In this document: positions 50,541 to 64,000 of the stretch, one piece after another | Position numbering within the stretch: the stretch's first letter is position 1 | Layout of the letters: each line of letters starts with the position of its first letter | Source: Albula goreensis | Lineage: Eukaryota; Chordata; Actinopteri; Albuliformes; Albulidae | Length of the DNA: 64,000 bases | Direction: 5' to 3' | Assembly (NCBI GenBank): GCA_022829145.1 | Contig: CM040763.1 | Coordinates: forward strand, 5,576,641 to 5,640,640 | Notes under the pieces: model-generated | What the model was told of the DNA's origin: nothing | Databases searched by the model: none | What the model saw: the letters and a program-made list of their open reading frames with translations, nothing else | Position numbers and translations under genes: made by a program

Positions 50541-53500
50541 ACTGGACGCAAACACTCGTTTGGGTTTATCCTCAACAGGTATTAATTTTGGCCAACAAGC
50601 CAAAAGTAACACACAGAAGGCACAGCCACGTCTGTTACATTTTCCTGTGGCCGTTGTAAAAGCTCCCATCACCCTCACCCCTGCATCTGTTTATAGAGTT
50701 ATCCATGCTTGGACTTATTTAGACTGATTTCTTGCTTTGAATCTGACAGGCGGAAAATGGATGGGATTCATTTAACACTATGTAATTGCTTATAAATGCA
50801 ATCAAATGCGCTCACACAGATAACAGTGATCTCTGTATATTTCTCTTCCATCAGAGTCTGCTCTGTTCTATACCCAGAATACAGAGTATGTCTGTGGGAC
50901 AAACTGGAGGTATTTCACAAACTCTGATCAAACAAAGTGGCTCAAGGATTAAATCACACGTTTGTATGTCATTTTATCGATACTGTCATTTTGGTTGTAG
51001 GTATTATGTGAAGTTTAAAGCCCTGCCTTAAAAGTCAAGCCTACATCTAATTTCTGAAATTAACTTTTCAAAATTTTAACTTGTCAGCAAAACCAAAATT
51101 GAAAAGGCAAAATCATCAGAAAGTCATTTTATTCCAGTCAAATTTGGCAAATGTTTTGCCAGCTAAGGGGAAAGTCTACCAGTATTTGGCTGATGTAAAT
51201 TTCACAACATCTGTATTCGCCAAATGTTTTTTTCCCCAAATAAAAAACTGCACCATTATTTACAGAAATACATTTAGATGATATACCATTTCTATAATAA
51301 CAAGTCATACTCAAACAAACACTGAAAAAGTACGACTTGATAATATGGTAACCAATAGTGTGCAAAGTGAATACTATAAAGAAAGCAAGCATGTAAATAG
51401 CAAACATAAGATATGCATCAAGCATTCATAGAAACATTCGATAGATGCATAGCCTTTGGCACTGGTATTAAAAAATATGCTTTATTTCCGCATATGAACA
51501 TTTGTGTACCGCGGGGCAATACATGGCTGGCAAGACACATAAACTAAAATGGAGAGTGTTTTTCAAAAGCAAACCTCAGAGGGCAAGTGGCGTAATGCGT
51601 TCCTCTTCACTTAACTAAACAAACACGGGCGCTCATTTCATGAGGGAAATAATTTAGCTCATCAGGGGATTAAGTATCTATCATTTTATTAAATTCTATA
51701 TTAAGCACATCAGAAAATGTGGGGGGGGGGTGTATATCCATAGCAATGTCGTGCACCCACAGTGTTTATTACTATAAATGTGAATTTATAATGTTTTTAT
51801 TTTTGTCTCTTGCTGTGTCAGAGAGTGCAAAGTGCTTATTCAAATGGTGCACTTTTCCCTTCTTTTCCGCTGTAGTTAAGACAAAAGTGTTCCGTTTGAT
51901 TAAGATTAAAAGCCCCTGGAATTATCCCTTGATGAAAGCTTATTGTGCTGATTTAATTACGGGGTTTATTAGTCCTTTTCTTAATTCACCCCATTGGGCA
52001 TGACGCAGAATTACCCTTGATTTCAGTGGCTCCTGATTCTCTTTCCACCTATAGAAGAGCCACAGATCAGATGCAGCAGTGGGTAAAGGATAGAGGACAT
52101 AACCTGGCCAGGACGCACCACACAAGAACACATTAAAGGCACAGGTAAGTGCAGGCTCTCCATCATTTCCCCCTTAAACCACATTGATATACAGTGGCTG
52201 ATGGTGTTACACACTTGTGTATTAATCGAATGAAACAGAGGGTCGCTAAGGTGGAAAGACGAACATACACCGATCCTACGCAGTCATTTTTATTAAAATC
52301 ATAAGTCACAGTTGCACACATCTGCCTCAAAGCAGAGGCTGCAGGGTCAAATAATTTTTTAGGAAGCTGAGCAAAGGATCAGAGTGAAGGTGAAGTTCCT
52401 CAGCAGAGCCCGGTTTGGACCATTGACTGCATTGGTTGTGGAGAGATTTTTGATTGGTTCAAACAAGACAATGATTAACAAATGAGTGCAGCTCCACCCT
52501 ATCAGGCCTCTCTACTGGATTTAGAAACTGATTGGCTAAAGTCAGAGGTCAAAATTTCTCTTTCTCCCTTTCTTTCCTGTCTAGAAATGGGAAGGACTGG
52601 ATCTGACACTGTTGAAAGATTTGGTTTATAAGCCAGAAAAATGCAAGCCTGAGGCTAATCTTACAACTACAACAGTTACCACTGAAGATTCTCTGTCTGT
52701 TTGATATTGATATAATCTTTGGATTCAACTTCAACAGGGTAGGTTTGTACTTTTCTACCATTCAGACATTAAAAGGCAAGAGAACAACAAATAAAAAATA
52801 TATCAACAGTTGCACTGCTGAAAACATTTTCCTTTTTATTTTTACATTCTCCACAATTTATTATTCCCACTTTTTCAGTCTCCCCGTGTGGAATTCTGCA
52901 TGTGTACTGCTAAAGTCAGATCATACGGAAGCTGTACATTATTGAACAGTTTGAGCGGAAATATGTGTCCATTGTCCATTTCAGATCGGAGTAGGTTTCT
53001 AGTAGATATCAATAGATTCTATTTCCGACTCTTTCAAAGGGTCTGTTTGATTTCTTTCCCATTTCAGTTTTGTAACATTGCCCTCCTTAAACAATACAAA
53101 TTCACATAGATTCATGCAAATGAGTAGGTCCTTTGCCCTGCCTTCCAGGTCCAAGAAATAATCATTATTTTACCGATGGGTTTGATTATTGTTGTTATTC
53201 AAAAAAAAACCTCCTTTCTGCCTCTTTCATCCCATCCCTGGAAGGGTCCACATGAGAGAGTAAGATTGAGGTTTACCATGGCAACGACCTCTACGGTGGC
53301 TACGCGTGCGCCCATCTCTATTAGAGCACTATCAGTTACCATTTTATTTGCTGCAGCTGAGCACTTTCTAAATATAGCTTGCGGTCCTGACGGCAATTCG
53401 TATGGCTCGCTCGCATGATCTCGACATGACAGAACAGGTTGCAAGCGGACTGGTCTTCCTCCCACTTAGGGGTAGTGCAAATTGGGAGCCGCCTCACTCT

Positions 53501-56500
53501 CTGGGTATTTGCGTTTGTCTCCAGAACAAATGCTTCACCCATCTGTGGTAGAATTCTCCCCCCGTGGGTTCACATTCATAAACATCACTATGCATTTAAA
53601 ATTTGACAAATATGAATGACTACATCTTAGTGTTGTAGCAATAAAATTATGATTTGAGGGCAATTTCTCACACAAAATAAATCAACTGTACAGTAAACCA
53701 TAATATGTTTGATGAGCGTAAAGGGCTGAGAATGGGCATTACATTTATGTGTAAATAGAACATGAACTACTGACTGAATAACTATTTCACCACTCTCTGG
53801 TCCTGGACAGTTTGCACCTGAGTTAGTATTGTGCGTAGGAGACCTTGAATCATATTGGGAACAATAAGGACTTTGCCCACATATAAGATTAAAACAGCAT
53901 TAAATTAAATTAACTTTTATTTGCATAGCCCTTTTCTCTAGGACTTTTCAGAAGCAGCTTTACAGAAATCCGTGACCAGGGCAGATTTGGGCAGAGGTCA
54001 CACGGAAAACTCTCTTGCGGAAATGAGACAACCTTGAGGCAGCGGTGCTTAAGCCAAGGTCTGGAGAGCCGCAAGGTTTGCTGGCTATTGCTGGCGCTCA
54101 GTCTTTCACTGTTCGATTGATCGGACCAGGCTTCTGGAGGTTGAGCTGGCTGCGAAAGGTGAAAAAAGAAAGCCAAGCCAGCAGGCCTTGCAGCTCTCCA
54201 GAACCCGGGCTCAGGAGCACTGTTATAAGGGCACTCTCAGGGAGCAGGCTGGGCAGCAACATCGGACTGATGAGAGAAAAGAACAAGGGCTAAGGGGCGG
54301 GTGGGGGGGGACTGATGGGATGAGAGTGGAGGATGCAGAGAAGAGGGAGGGAGAGAAAGAGAGGGATGATGACGTGGACTTCGGTGTCTCTAAGCCGTTC
54401 CCTGCTGTGTGGAAGATTGCAGCTGAAGTATTTGTTGTTTCGGAGCTGCAGACTAAACAGAGGCAGCCGTGGTGAGCCTTTCCCCCTGAACAGGGCTCTT
54501 GGGGTGCCCTCAGGCAGCGCTGCGATCGCAGCACAATCACCCCCCTCTACAGCACCGCTGTGCCACCCCACCCCTCCCCCGGCCCCCACGTCACATCCAC
54601 CAGACACATCCGAACAAACACTCCACTCCTCACACCGCATTAGTGTGTCAAACCCAGCGACTGACTCTCTCTGTGGGATGACAACTGACTGACAGTGTGC
54701 ATGTAGAAACCACTCTGGTATATTTCTAGCCCGCGGGCTTGGTGTAGCATGTGGCTTGATCAGAAGGCAGAGTGTCGCTGCGAAGGGGAAACAGGCCCCA
54801 AACTGACACATCAATGGTGTCTGGAGATACGGCAAAGTTAAGTTTACATCTCTCTTACATGCCCTGCGGGAGACTAGGATGTATATCAAAGATATAAAAC
54901 ACGCTACACAGTCCTGTGTAAAAACCTAGTGGCAAAAGAACTGATTCCATGTAATACCAGGCCATTTCTGTAAAAAGCAGAATGTTCCTTGCATCAAATA
55001 AACAAGTCAGACATTAAAGCAGTAAAAATCACAGCAAAAAAATTTACAGACTACATCATTGTCTGTCCTTCACAGTCACTTTGTTACAATGCACAAAATG
55101 ACCACACTAATCTGGATTTCCAAATAAATTATGCACAAACTCTTCAATATTATACATTATTTCTCAGTTTTTGTGCCAAGAGAATAGCATGGTGTTCTTT
55201 TGTACAATATCATTGGCACTTCAGTCAAAAAAAAAAAAAAACAAACATTTTAAAATGCAATTCACAATTGATAATTTTGGCTACTACGATGTTCTGTACA
55301 TGTGCACCATTGTGAAAACGTATTGACAAAATCAATAGTGTGTCACTGTGATTAAACAGGCTGACACACACTCAGCTTGTTAAAATAAAACTGTCAGGTG
55401 ATAATTTGCAAGTTTAGCGTCTCCACAAAGGCAGTACAGCAATCGCAGATGGCGTGGGTGCGACAGAAAACAATCAGGCCGATCGGCTGAAAGCTTCTGT
55501 CAGAGCGGTTTGAGGAAATACAGCCTCCAGCGTACGCAGAGTACCAACATGGAGCACGTTTTTATCCCTGATAACGTGCACTCAGAATTCACTCAAAAAA
55601 AGAAAAAAAAAGGCAGCGATCACTGAAGTTGGGGAAGGGGGGGAATTTTGACAAGGGTGAATGACAATCGAGCCGCCGTCTCTTTCATGTTGGTGCCCTG
55701 TCTGCCGCTTCCAAAAGCCAGTGAGTGACGATGAAGGCAATTATCGCTGATGTGTGGCTAATATCACTCAGAATGTGGTAATTACGAGCAGAGATCAAAG
55801 CTGCGAAAGAGGGATCAGAGACAATGCAGATCCAGCATGGACAAGCGAAAGATTCACACGTTAATGTGAACACAGTTGCATAGCACACAGAAGACCCAGT
55901 GCCACTGTGACAGGAGACAAGCACAGCTGCGGCTTGGCATCGGCCTCCACCACTGCAGCGCTGAGTTCACCAAAAGTAAAGGTGTATCTCTGCAATATCG
56001 TTTGCTTTTCTAATAATAAGGATTTTTATTGACCACAGATACTTAAATGGGGCATTTTATTAGTAGTAGTTATTAATAACCTTCATTTTAACCTTAATTT
56101 GGTTGCCTATTACCATTTTGTTCACAGATCAGAGAGACATTTGATAGCTTAAACACTTTATGGATGTATTAGTATTAATACAGAATATTTAGCAAACTGT
56201 GATCATGAATTTCAGGACAAATATTTGGCCATGAAAGAATGATAATAAATGTGTTATAAATATGTAATATACTCATCTACAAGGTTAGTTAAGCATTTAT
56301 GACATGCTTATAATCACAAATCTTTCCATTGCAGATCATCTCACTGCTAGCTTTTCTACATGTGTTGGCAAACTCCATACTAACATATATTCCTACACAA
56401 ACTGGTTCTTTTAAAAAATCATTCATTTGTATTTACATTATATTTCTTGTCATCTGAACTCTTTGCTTTCAATACTTATAAGTTTATTTTACAGAATTCA

Positions 56501-57482
56501 TTTTTTTTTTCCCCTAAGTCACTGAGGTGTACCTTTGGACCACTGCCATACGGTCACCATCTTCAGCTTCCAGCAAAATCGAGTTTTTTTTTTTTTTTTT
56601 TCCATAAAAACCAATAGTAATCAGCATTAACTGTAAAATACAAGAGATTCCCAAATGAGTTCTCATTAGATCAAAGACCTGTGAAGACAATCCTCCTGCT
56701 CAGAAACGCTAAGGGCGACACCTAAGGGGGTGGCCTGTCTATCAGCTTAAAGCACAGCTAAAAACGCCTTTTCATAAAAAACACAATTACCACACCGGAT
56801 CAATATCGCATCTGCTAACAACGCATCTAGAGATTGCGCATTAAAAAAACGGACTGTCGTTCTCTTCATTATACTGACTTTCTGCCTCTTTTCATCCTTA
56901 CACCATATTTTTATGCCCTTCATAAAATTCATCTGATAGAGGTGCTGAATAAGGTATATTTTTTAAAGTCTTACTTTTTTTAAAATAATGCACAACTTTT
57001 TTAATGATTTATTTATGAATGACCTTTCTTACTGAGAAGAAAACTGCGTTGGAGACTTTTTAAAAATTATTGTCTTTCCCAACTACATGGCATCAATTGC
57101 CTGCAAGTGTAATGCAGCTGGAACATCTGAAACTTCTATAGAAGAACTTTGTCCATATATAACACAAAATCAGGGTTTTCAAATACATTAACTACCAATC
57201 CTTCCATAGAATAGTGTTGCTTAATCTATATGGCATTAGCCCATTGCTTTAGAGGATGACATGGTGTTCAGTTGATAAAAAAAATGATGAAAATGAAAAA
57301 TTATAACAATCAAAATAACAATAATCCAAGCGGTTAGTGGTTCCAGTGTTTTGCAAAGGACAGACAGACTGCAGTGTGACACATGTACAGTAAGTATCTG
57401 TGTCTGTGCCTTATTAAAATGGTGGTAGCAGGGGGGCAGGTCTGGCAGTGACCTAGCAACCTAGCATCCATCCTGGTCTGTG
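50541..57482 (-). other. upstream flank of the MNLEGLEM promoter, or intron of longer isoforms
   Basis: No exon was recognised. A block at about 51830-52030 is dense in ATTA/TAAT words and one at about 55680-55860 also looks unusually complex; both may be regulatory. The first exon of the longer KCNIP4 isoform (human start MNVRRVESISAQ, from memory) was looked for on the minus strand and not found. Several ORFs over 90 codons at 54.2-54.9 kb cross a GC- and GA-rich stretch and look incidental. Confidence 0.55.
53901..53972 (+). mobile_element. fragment of a dispersed ray-finned fish repeat
   Basis: TTTTATTTGCATAGCCCTTT followed by CAGAAGCAGCTTTACAGAAA matches, from memory, the common fish repeat of form TTTTATTTGTATAGCGCTTT ... 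CAAAGCAGCTTTACAGAAAT. It is a short diverged remnant. Confidence 0.65.
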
Positions 57483-57513
57483 CTGGAGCTGGAGCTGGAG
57501 CTGGAGCTGGTGC
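57483..57513 (+). repeat. CTGGAG hexanucleotide tandem repeat
   Basis: About five copies of CTGGAG in a row, then one variant. Not part of a supported reading frame. Confidence 0.9.
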
Positions 57514-57686
57514 TGGGTGACAGGTAGGGATGTGTCATACGTGTCACAGCCCGTGGCTGTGAGAGCTGTCAGTGTGAGGCGTGAAAGGCACCCGTGCTGA
57601 CCAGGGCAGATCTGCCTGACTGCTCACAGCAGGGTTCAGTGTTACAGGGAACCTGTTCACTCCCAGATGGGGGCACTGGAGGGTCA

Positions 57687-57786
57687 GCACACACACACAC
57701 ACTAACACAAACACACACACACACAAATGCTAACAAACACACACAATCACACAAACACTAACACACACACACACACACACACACAA
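57687..57786 (+). repeat. interrupted (CA)n microsatellite
   Basis: Several CA tracts separated by CTAACA and AATG-type interruptions. Confidence 0.9.
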
Positions 57787-60700
57787 ACATATAGTCACAA
57801 TGCCCCTTTCATTGTGTCCCAGCTATGCCCTAATTACAGTAAGTGTATGTTGTGGTCTTTGGACAGGTCATATAATACCTAACACATGAAGAGAGGTCCT
57901 TCTCAGAAAGTCAGTAATGAAATAGAAGGGGGGATATACTGCATATGTGGTATACATATTGTAGGTTCCAACATTCAACTCAGCTGTAGAAGGTCATTTT
58001 TTTCTGTAAATAACTACTACTTTGCAGCTGAAGTTGAGGCAGCTTGAAGGAGAGTATTATCACTGGTAAGTTATCATAATACCAGCTACTTAAAGCATAA
58101 AAGAAAAATATAAAAGATAAAAGGGATTAGAGACTGCTAAGAAAGAGTACGCTCCAAAGTGACTCAAGACAATCACAATGGAGGGATTATGTTTTGTGTC
58201 GACATTATCCATGATCTGAGATTCACTCAAAAGCACCAAAAAAATTATGTTCAGGCAGATTTTACAAAGCCAAGAGAATTTGACTTAAAAAAAAAAAAAA
58301 AAAAAAAAAGATTAATTTCACTGATGTTGGAGGACGTTCAGTGAGAAAGTAACTTTCTGCTCCAGGGTTTTGTTTGGTTAGTGTGAAAGGTCTCGGACTG
58401 TTCCCATAAAAGCAATACCCAGGCCGTTTCTAAGCTATCACATAGGACAAAGGCACAGGGAGACTGACTGATACCTTGTCCATACAGGAGATAGCAGCGA
58501 CAGAGCCAAAGAAATTCCCTCGGATTGCGTAGATGGTCTTCTTTGTATATACACCATTACATACAAAGGAATGGCACACAAACCCAGCTCAGCCACTTAC
58601 TGTGTGCTGCAATAAAAAGAATATGTGCAATTAGCATTAGAAATAATAGGCCATATATGTAAATGTATGCATATTGCATGGATTAAGTGCCTCTTAAAAG
58701 ATAATCACGGATTTTATTATGTGTTTATCTTTCTTTAAATGCAAATTTATTTGCTTCTTAACATCTAAATTCTTGATGGTAAACATGTTTTTTTTTTTAA
58801 AAAACATAACTGAGTGTGAGCTATATATGTTGTGATAAAAATGCATCAGATTAACTGTGTTAATTTTACCTGCCTCTATGAATACTAAAATAAATAAATA
58901 AATAAATATTTAACTTTGTACTCGTTCTACTGTGACAGCATCTTTTATGAAGACAAACAATGCAGCGAAGGCATGTTAATGTTGTTTGATGGAACACAGA
59001 CTAATTATAATACTTGCTCTGAGAATAAATTGCTTGGAAAATTGCTTTTAAAATGTCCCACAATAAATACTGACTTAATAACTATGACAGAACCTCAGAG
59101 ATATGAACTTCAGAGTTACGGAATAACCAGTCAAATTAACCATATATCAAAACCAAAATGAGCAACTGCGATTATGACTTATCAAGATACTTGCAATCAT
59201 TGATCAAAAAAGGTAATAGATTTTAACCGTTCCTGGTTATATGATTGCATGTGTCCACCATATTGGAGGAATTGATCCACTTCAACTGTTAATTTACTGA
59301 TGGGTACATAAAAAAAAAATAAAACAACTATTTGACTGTATCGAGTTCAGTGCAATACTGGAGCAATTCTGAACCAGACCACGACACTTTTTTCCACTTC
59401 CTCTGTTTCTGTGTCTTTGGTACATTATGAGCTAATGCTCAGAGAAAGGTATACCTTTTCTGAATGCATCTATTCATTCTGTTTGAGGAATGCTGAAAAC
59501 CTGTGGCTTTGTTTCTCTCCCTTGTCTGTCAGTGTGTGCGCCTGGATGATTTCTCTGCATTCCAACCACTATGGAAATTATATACTGTAAAAAAGGATAG
59601 AAATGCAGTTATATTTTTTTGCCAAGTGATCTGCACTTCTTTGAAATTGGAGTTTTCATGCACTTAGGCTATGAGTTCTTAAAGAAACTATACATATCCC
59701 TGTTACCAGATTAGATTTAACAAGGAAACCCCATAGGCCCATGGCCTTTAAAACAATACAATTAATAGCATATAGAATAGATTAGGTGTCAGTAGGGCCT
59801 GATAAATGTTGTTGTCATCGTGGCTGGTAAGGAAAAAAAATCATGCCACCAGGTCTATTCGAGTGGTGGTAGGAGCAGTCCCCAAGCACAATACCTGCTA
59901 ATTGACAGACAATTCAAATAAAATATCCCCCTTACGCCCACACTGGCTCTTCAATTTATCAGGTTTGGCCTTGTTCACATATTAAGCCCTATTGGGTTAC
60001 CTAATGTTTAAACAAATGGACCATGTGAAAATGGACAGACACTGGCTATTAATACCTATGGCCAAATGCTCTAACGCTTAGCTCTTAAATGGAATGGCTC
60101 ACACTAAAACATATATGTCTGACATATCAGTTCACAATTAGCCGAGTCACTGAGGGCAGTTATTGGCAAACCAACGTCTGGGTGACATGGACATCCGCTG
60201 TGGTGTTAGCATTGCTAGCATGTGATTGGAGCAGCATACTGGAAGCTAGCTCATTGTCAACACTCTCTCTACTGGTCTACAGATTCCATTCAAGGTATGA
60301 GATGTATCATACAAATACATAAGCATGAGTAAACTCTCCCATTAGTGGCATACCAGTGTGTAAACATCTGGCAAGTCTGACATGCAAAGATATGTTTTCT
60401 GTGGTGCACTTTCATGTAATTTTACCCTGATATTACTCTTTCAGTGGTTTTTCAAGGTGTTTTCCTTATGGCAATTAAGGAAAAGTGAATCTCTGTTCAT
60501 TTCCAATGAAACAACTGTTTGTGAAACACTATCTTTTCTAAAACATCTTCAGTTATGCACTGTAAGGCACATAGCTATTACATTCTTGAGTCACCGTCTA
60601 AAACTTAATAGAGATGAATTCCTAGAGTCAACAAAAGCTGCATGTATCTGCCCAGATGGTTTGAGAGGAGGAACATGGCCAATGCGGAGCTCCAAATTGG

Positions 60701-63700
60701 TAGTGGCATGTGTCCGGCCATAAAGTGAGAAACAACAGATTCCAGCAGATATGTTTCTGCGATTATCCACCATCTGCTGTCGCTCTGAATTGGTTGTTGA
60801 TAAGGCGAACGCTGGCCTGCGAAATTAGGAAATTTGTGTCTCTGGGAGGCAGAATGTCACTGTTCAATGTTTACAACTTAAGATAGCAGTGAAGATTAAA
60901 GGGGATTTACACTATGGACAGCCAAACAGAACCAGGACCTTGAGTTACAGATCTGAGGGTAATAAAAACAACTTGTGAAATTTCTCTTCAATTCATGCTT
61001 TGTGCTTCAATTCACAACTTTTTCACTGAACAGAGCATAGAGATTTGAGGAGAACATGAGATTAGAACGCCAAAATTTGGGTCTGGTAAACATGCAAATA
61101 TCCTGATCACAATGATGATGCCTGTTTTAGACAGATGTAGACAGCAAAAAAAGGACTCAAGATTGGGCTGACCACCGCAAGAGGAGGACAGTGCCAGGAC
61201 CTTACAGAGGATTCCACCCAAATTTACTCATCTCAAAATGTTTACTCAATGTCTAATACTGTCTTAGGGGTTGTAACTGTATCAGTTAAATGAATAAATA
61301 ACTTTATTTGTGCTGCTTTGTTGATGACAACTGGCATATTTTGGAATATCTGGGGTATCCTTATGCTCTCTTTTTTTAGGGTCTTATCTCATATGAGTCG
61401 CAAGCATTGCTCATGATTGGCCATCATCTGTCACCCCGAGTAGTCCTTAAAGACACAAAGGGAGAGGACCTAAAATCGCTAAGATAAGTAGTCACGGTGC
61501 ATTGTGTGAATGAGCTCCGATCTTCATGGCAAACACAAGCCACATCGGTTTCCCCATTTCAGACCAACGAAGCGGCAATCAAACACCATTTTGTTTCTTT
61601 GGAACACTGTCACCATTGAGGAATCTTTTCACAAACCTTTCAGCCGGAGCACTCACCATGAAGCATAATAACATAAAATAACAATGACGGAAAGGACACA
61701 TAAGAGTTATTTGGGGAAAGAATAGGCTATGCTGCTTCTTTTAAAATTGCTGCAATTCTGTTAAAAGAACAGGGACCAGAACTGTGCGTATCTGCTGTCT
61801 TTGATGAAAATACCTCATTATACCTATCCTTGGGCAGCATTTCAAAAATATAATAATTTTAAGCAATCCTCTGCTTTCAGTCAATATGATAGTCCTCTGT
61901 TCCGTGGCATTGTCAATGCTCACCACATGCAGGGACCCATTGAGCTGTTCTCATGTCATTTCTCAGGGCAGTTGATTGATTATCTGCTCTTTACTGCCCT
62001 CTAGCATCAACACACAGACTAGCAGATCTGTTTCCTATTTGCATGCCTCCAGCACCGCGCAGTTTAATAGCAATACTGTCTCGGGTGCATTAAGCATGTC
62101 TGGCCGATACAAATGTGATTGAAATCTCCCGCTGCTGGCAGTATACCGCATGAATCCACAAACATCTCTGGAACAATGAGAACTGTATTCTGTGGAGAAA
62201 AAAAAAACAGAACCTTACTCTAAAAGCTTATTTATGAAATTTTCCGGATCAATCTACTACCAGTACTGACACTTCTGCAGCTGCTGCTACTTCATATAAG
62301 AATAAGAAGAATAAGAATAATATTTAAGACTGATTTTTAGTAGTTTTATCTTACAGTTATTGTTTTTCTCTGATGAATATTTGTAAAGAATATACTTCAA
62401 AGAATATTCTTCAAAAGATAAATGACCTTGAAATATTTGTCATTACATTTTCCATTAAGTTAATGTATTTACAGTTCACTGCAAGTATATTCCATTGACA
62501 GGAGCTGACAGGCAGATGGACCTGAGGCTGCAGACACTCTGTCTTGACAGTAGAGGTCCTCGCTGAGCAAGAACATATTAAAAACCTTACAGCCTCACTT
62601 GTAAGGCTTTTAACTATATGCAAGTAGTTTCTCACTCCAATGTAGTATTTTATCCAGTTCAGCTGGTTTTATTGGATTCACAAGCAAAGCATATTGTATT
62701 GCCTAAGTATTGCAAACACAGTGCAAATAATAACAGTAAATGGTACCAATAATAACAGGGTGTGGGGTTGAGGTATCAATAAACGATATGATATAACTCC
62801 GTCCAGCCTAGGGGTCATGCTTAGCTAATAATGAATCCATATTAAATAGGCACACAGGCTTGAACAGCACAACCCCTGCTCTTATGTCACATATGTGAAT
62901 TTGCTGCTCTCAAGTGGCCATTTTAAGAACTGCAAGCAACTGAGGATTTAATTGTGATCAACTGTTCAAATGGTCTTAATATCTTTCTGCTGAAAGCTTT
63001 TTTCCTGTGAATTCTTACCCATTAAGTTACATTACCTACCTAAAATGTTTAGAAGACTGGATATTATATCCACCAATAAAATGCAATATCAGTAATGTGT
63101 ATATATGTGTGTCATTGTAACAGCTAATTGTACAACAGCACCACTACTCTCAAACAATGTTTATACATATATAGAACAGGATAAAAGAAAATAGATCCAT
63201 TTACATATATATGTAGTGTGTGGGAGCAGTTGCTCAAAAGCTATATTTTTTGAGTACTGGAAGCCATAGTGCTTTGAACAGAGATTTCATTAATTTCACA
63301 ATGCAATTTATGCTGCTGAGAACCATATTATTTCAAAATTTGCAAATTTAAAATCCTCTGTGAATCTTTGTTCAATAAAGCTATATGTTAATAATTCATA
63401 GAGAGGTAGGAGTAAAGACTAAAAAAATGAATTATGTGTCGCTTGGGGAAGAGCGTCTGTAGATACCTTCATGTAAACTTATATGCAAAGTGAAGCTCAG
63501 AACAATGTACTATGAACCACACATATTCTCATACAGCCATTTGCAGAAGTGTGATTGGAACTACGGTCAGAATTATTGCCCCTCAACTAGGACCTGGCTT
63601 CACAGAGTTGATATAATTTGCTATAAAGTTTTGTTAAATCTTCCCAATTTACATTTCAATTTGTAAAAATGTGGGAGTTAAGTCAACAACAATTAAAATG

Positions 63701-64000
63701 TAAATAAGCATATTCAGTAGCATATTATTCCAGCCACAAATTTTAAAAATAATAAGCTTTTTAAAGATAAAAATGTGAAAGTTGCACAGGCTTGAAGCAA
63801 CATTCTCCAATGAAAAGAGAAAGGCCCAAGCAAAACACAGAGACAGGTGGGTTTCTGCAGGTGTAGCACATACAGACCTAGGTGCTTGTGGCATATCAAG
63901 CCTAAATTCCCCTGGGCAGTGCAGGGCGGGTTAGCTAGCCCAGGGATATCAGTCACCATTGAGTCTGACCTGCTTTTTCACTGCACTGGGTTATATAGCC
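57787..64000 (-). other. upstream flank or distal intron, no recognised gene
   Basis: AT-rich sequence without a supported exon, RNA gene or intact mobile element. Items seen: a 23-A run at 58287-58309, a short (AAAT)n near 58890, an AAGAATA low-complexity patch near 62300, and weak CTCF-like words at about 61990-62003 and 62904-62917. No ORF exceeds about 115 codons. Confidence 0.6.

Noticed and set aside
50092-50727. Overlapping ORFs of 147-161 codons on both strands
   Set aside because: They overlap one another in the GC-rich block upstream of the MNLEGLEM exon. Low stop density explains them, and none resembles a known protein.

Overview
The window is non-coding vertebrate DNA, most likely from a ray-finned fish. 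Long CA/GT microsatellites, short tRNA-like dispersed repeats of a type common in fish, and low gene density all fit. No prokaryotic genes, no long host ORF, no autonomous transposon and no retrovirus-like element were recognised. The only supported coding sequences are two short alternative first exons, both on the minus strand. Each opens with an ATG, encodes a short peptide with one hydrophobic segment, and ends in a good GT donor in the same splice phase (one base into a codon).

I recognise both from memory as N-terminal variants of KCNIP4, the Kv4 potassium-channel-interacting protein KChIP4. The exon at 49703-49802 starts MNLEGLEMIAVL. The exon at 20598-20709 contains GLQTVGIVVI and LKLLHLLGLI and is the KChIP4a exon with the K-channel inactivation suppressor (KIS) segment. 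The common exons for the EF-hand core are absent and should lie past the left edge. The gene therefore runs right to left across the window, and almost everything here is intron or upstream flank.

Layout. 1-20597 is the intron after the KChIP4a exon, with a 37-bp minisatellite at the left edge, several SINE-like fragments and two very long GT tracts at 18.9-19.8 kb. 20598-20709 is the KChIP4a exon, preceded in sense by a G-rich, CpG-containing leader and then by about 600 bp of CA-type repeats (21.2-21.8 kb). 21.8-49.7 kb is the 29-kb stretch between the two first exons, with scattered candidate regulatory motifs. 49703-49802 is the second first exon, with a CT-rich (in sense) leader and a GC-rich flank carrying a perfect RFX X-box palindrome. 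50.5-64 kb is upstream flank, or intron of still longer isoforms if those start further right.

The two exons are alternatives: each transcript uses one, joined to the shared downstream exons, giving KChIP4 proteins with different membrane-associated N-termini. I saw no previously unknown multi-gene system. The points most worth checking are the upstream ORFs at both starts, the opposite-strand dinucleotide repeats flanking the KChIP4a exon, the X-box, and several palindromes and recurring words in the introns. Family assignments and comparisons with human KChIP4 are from memory, and no search was run.
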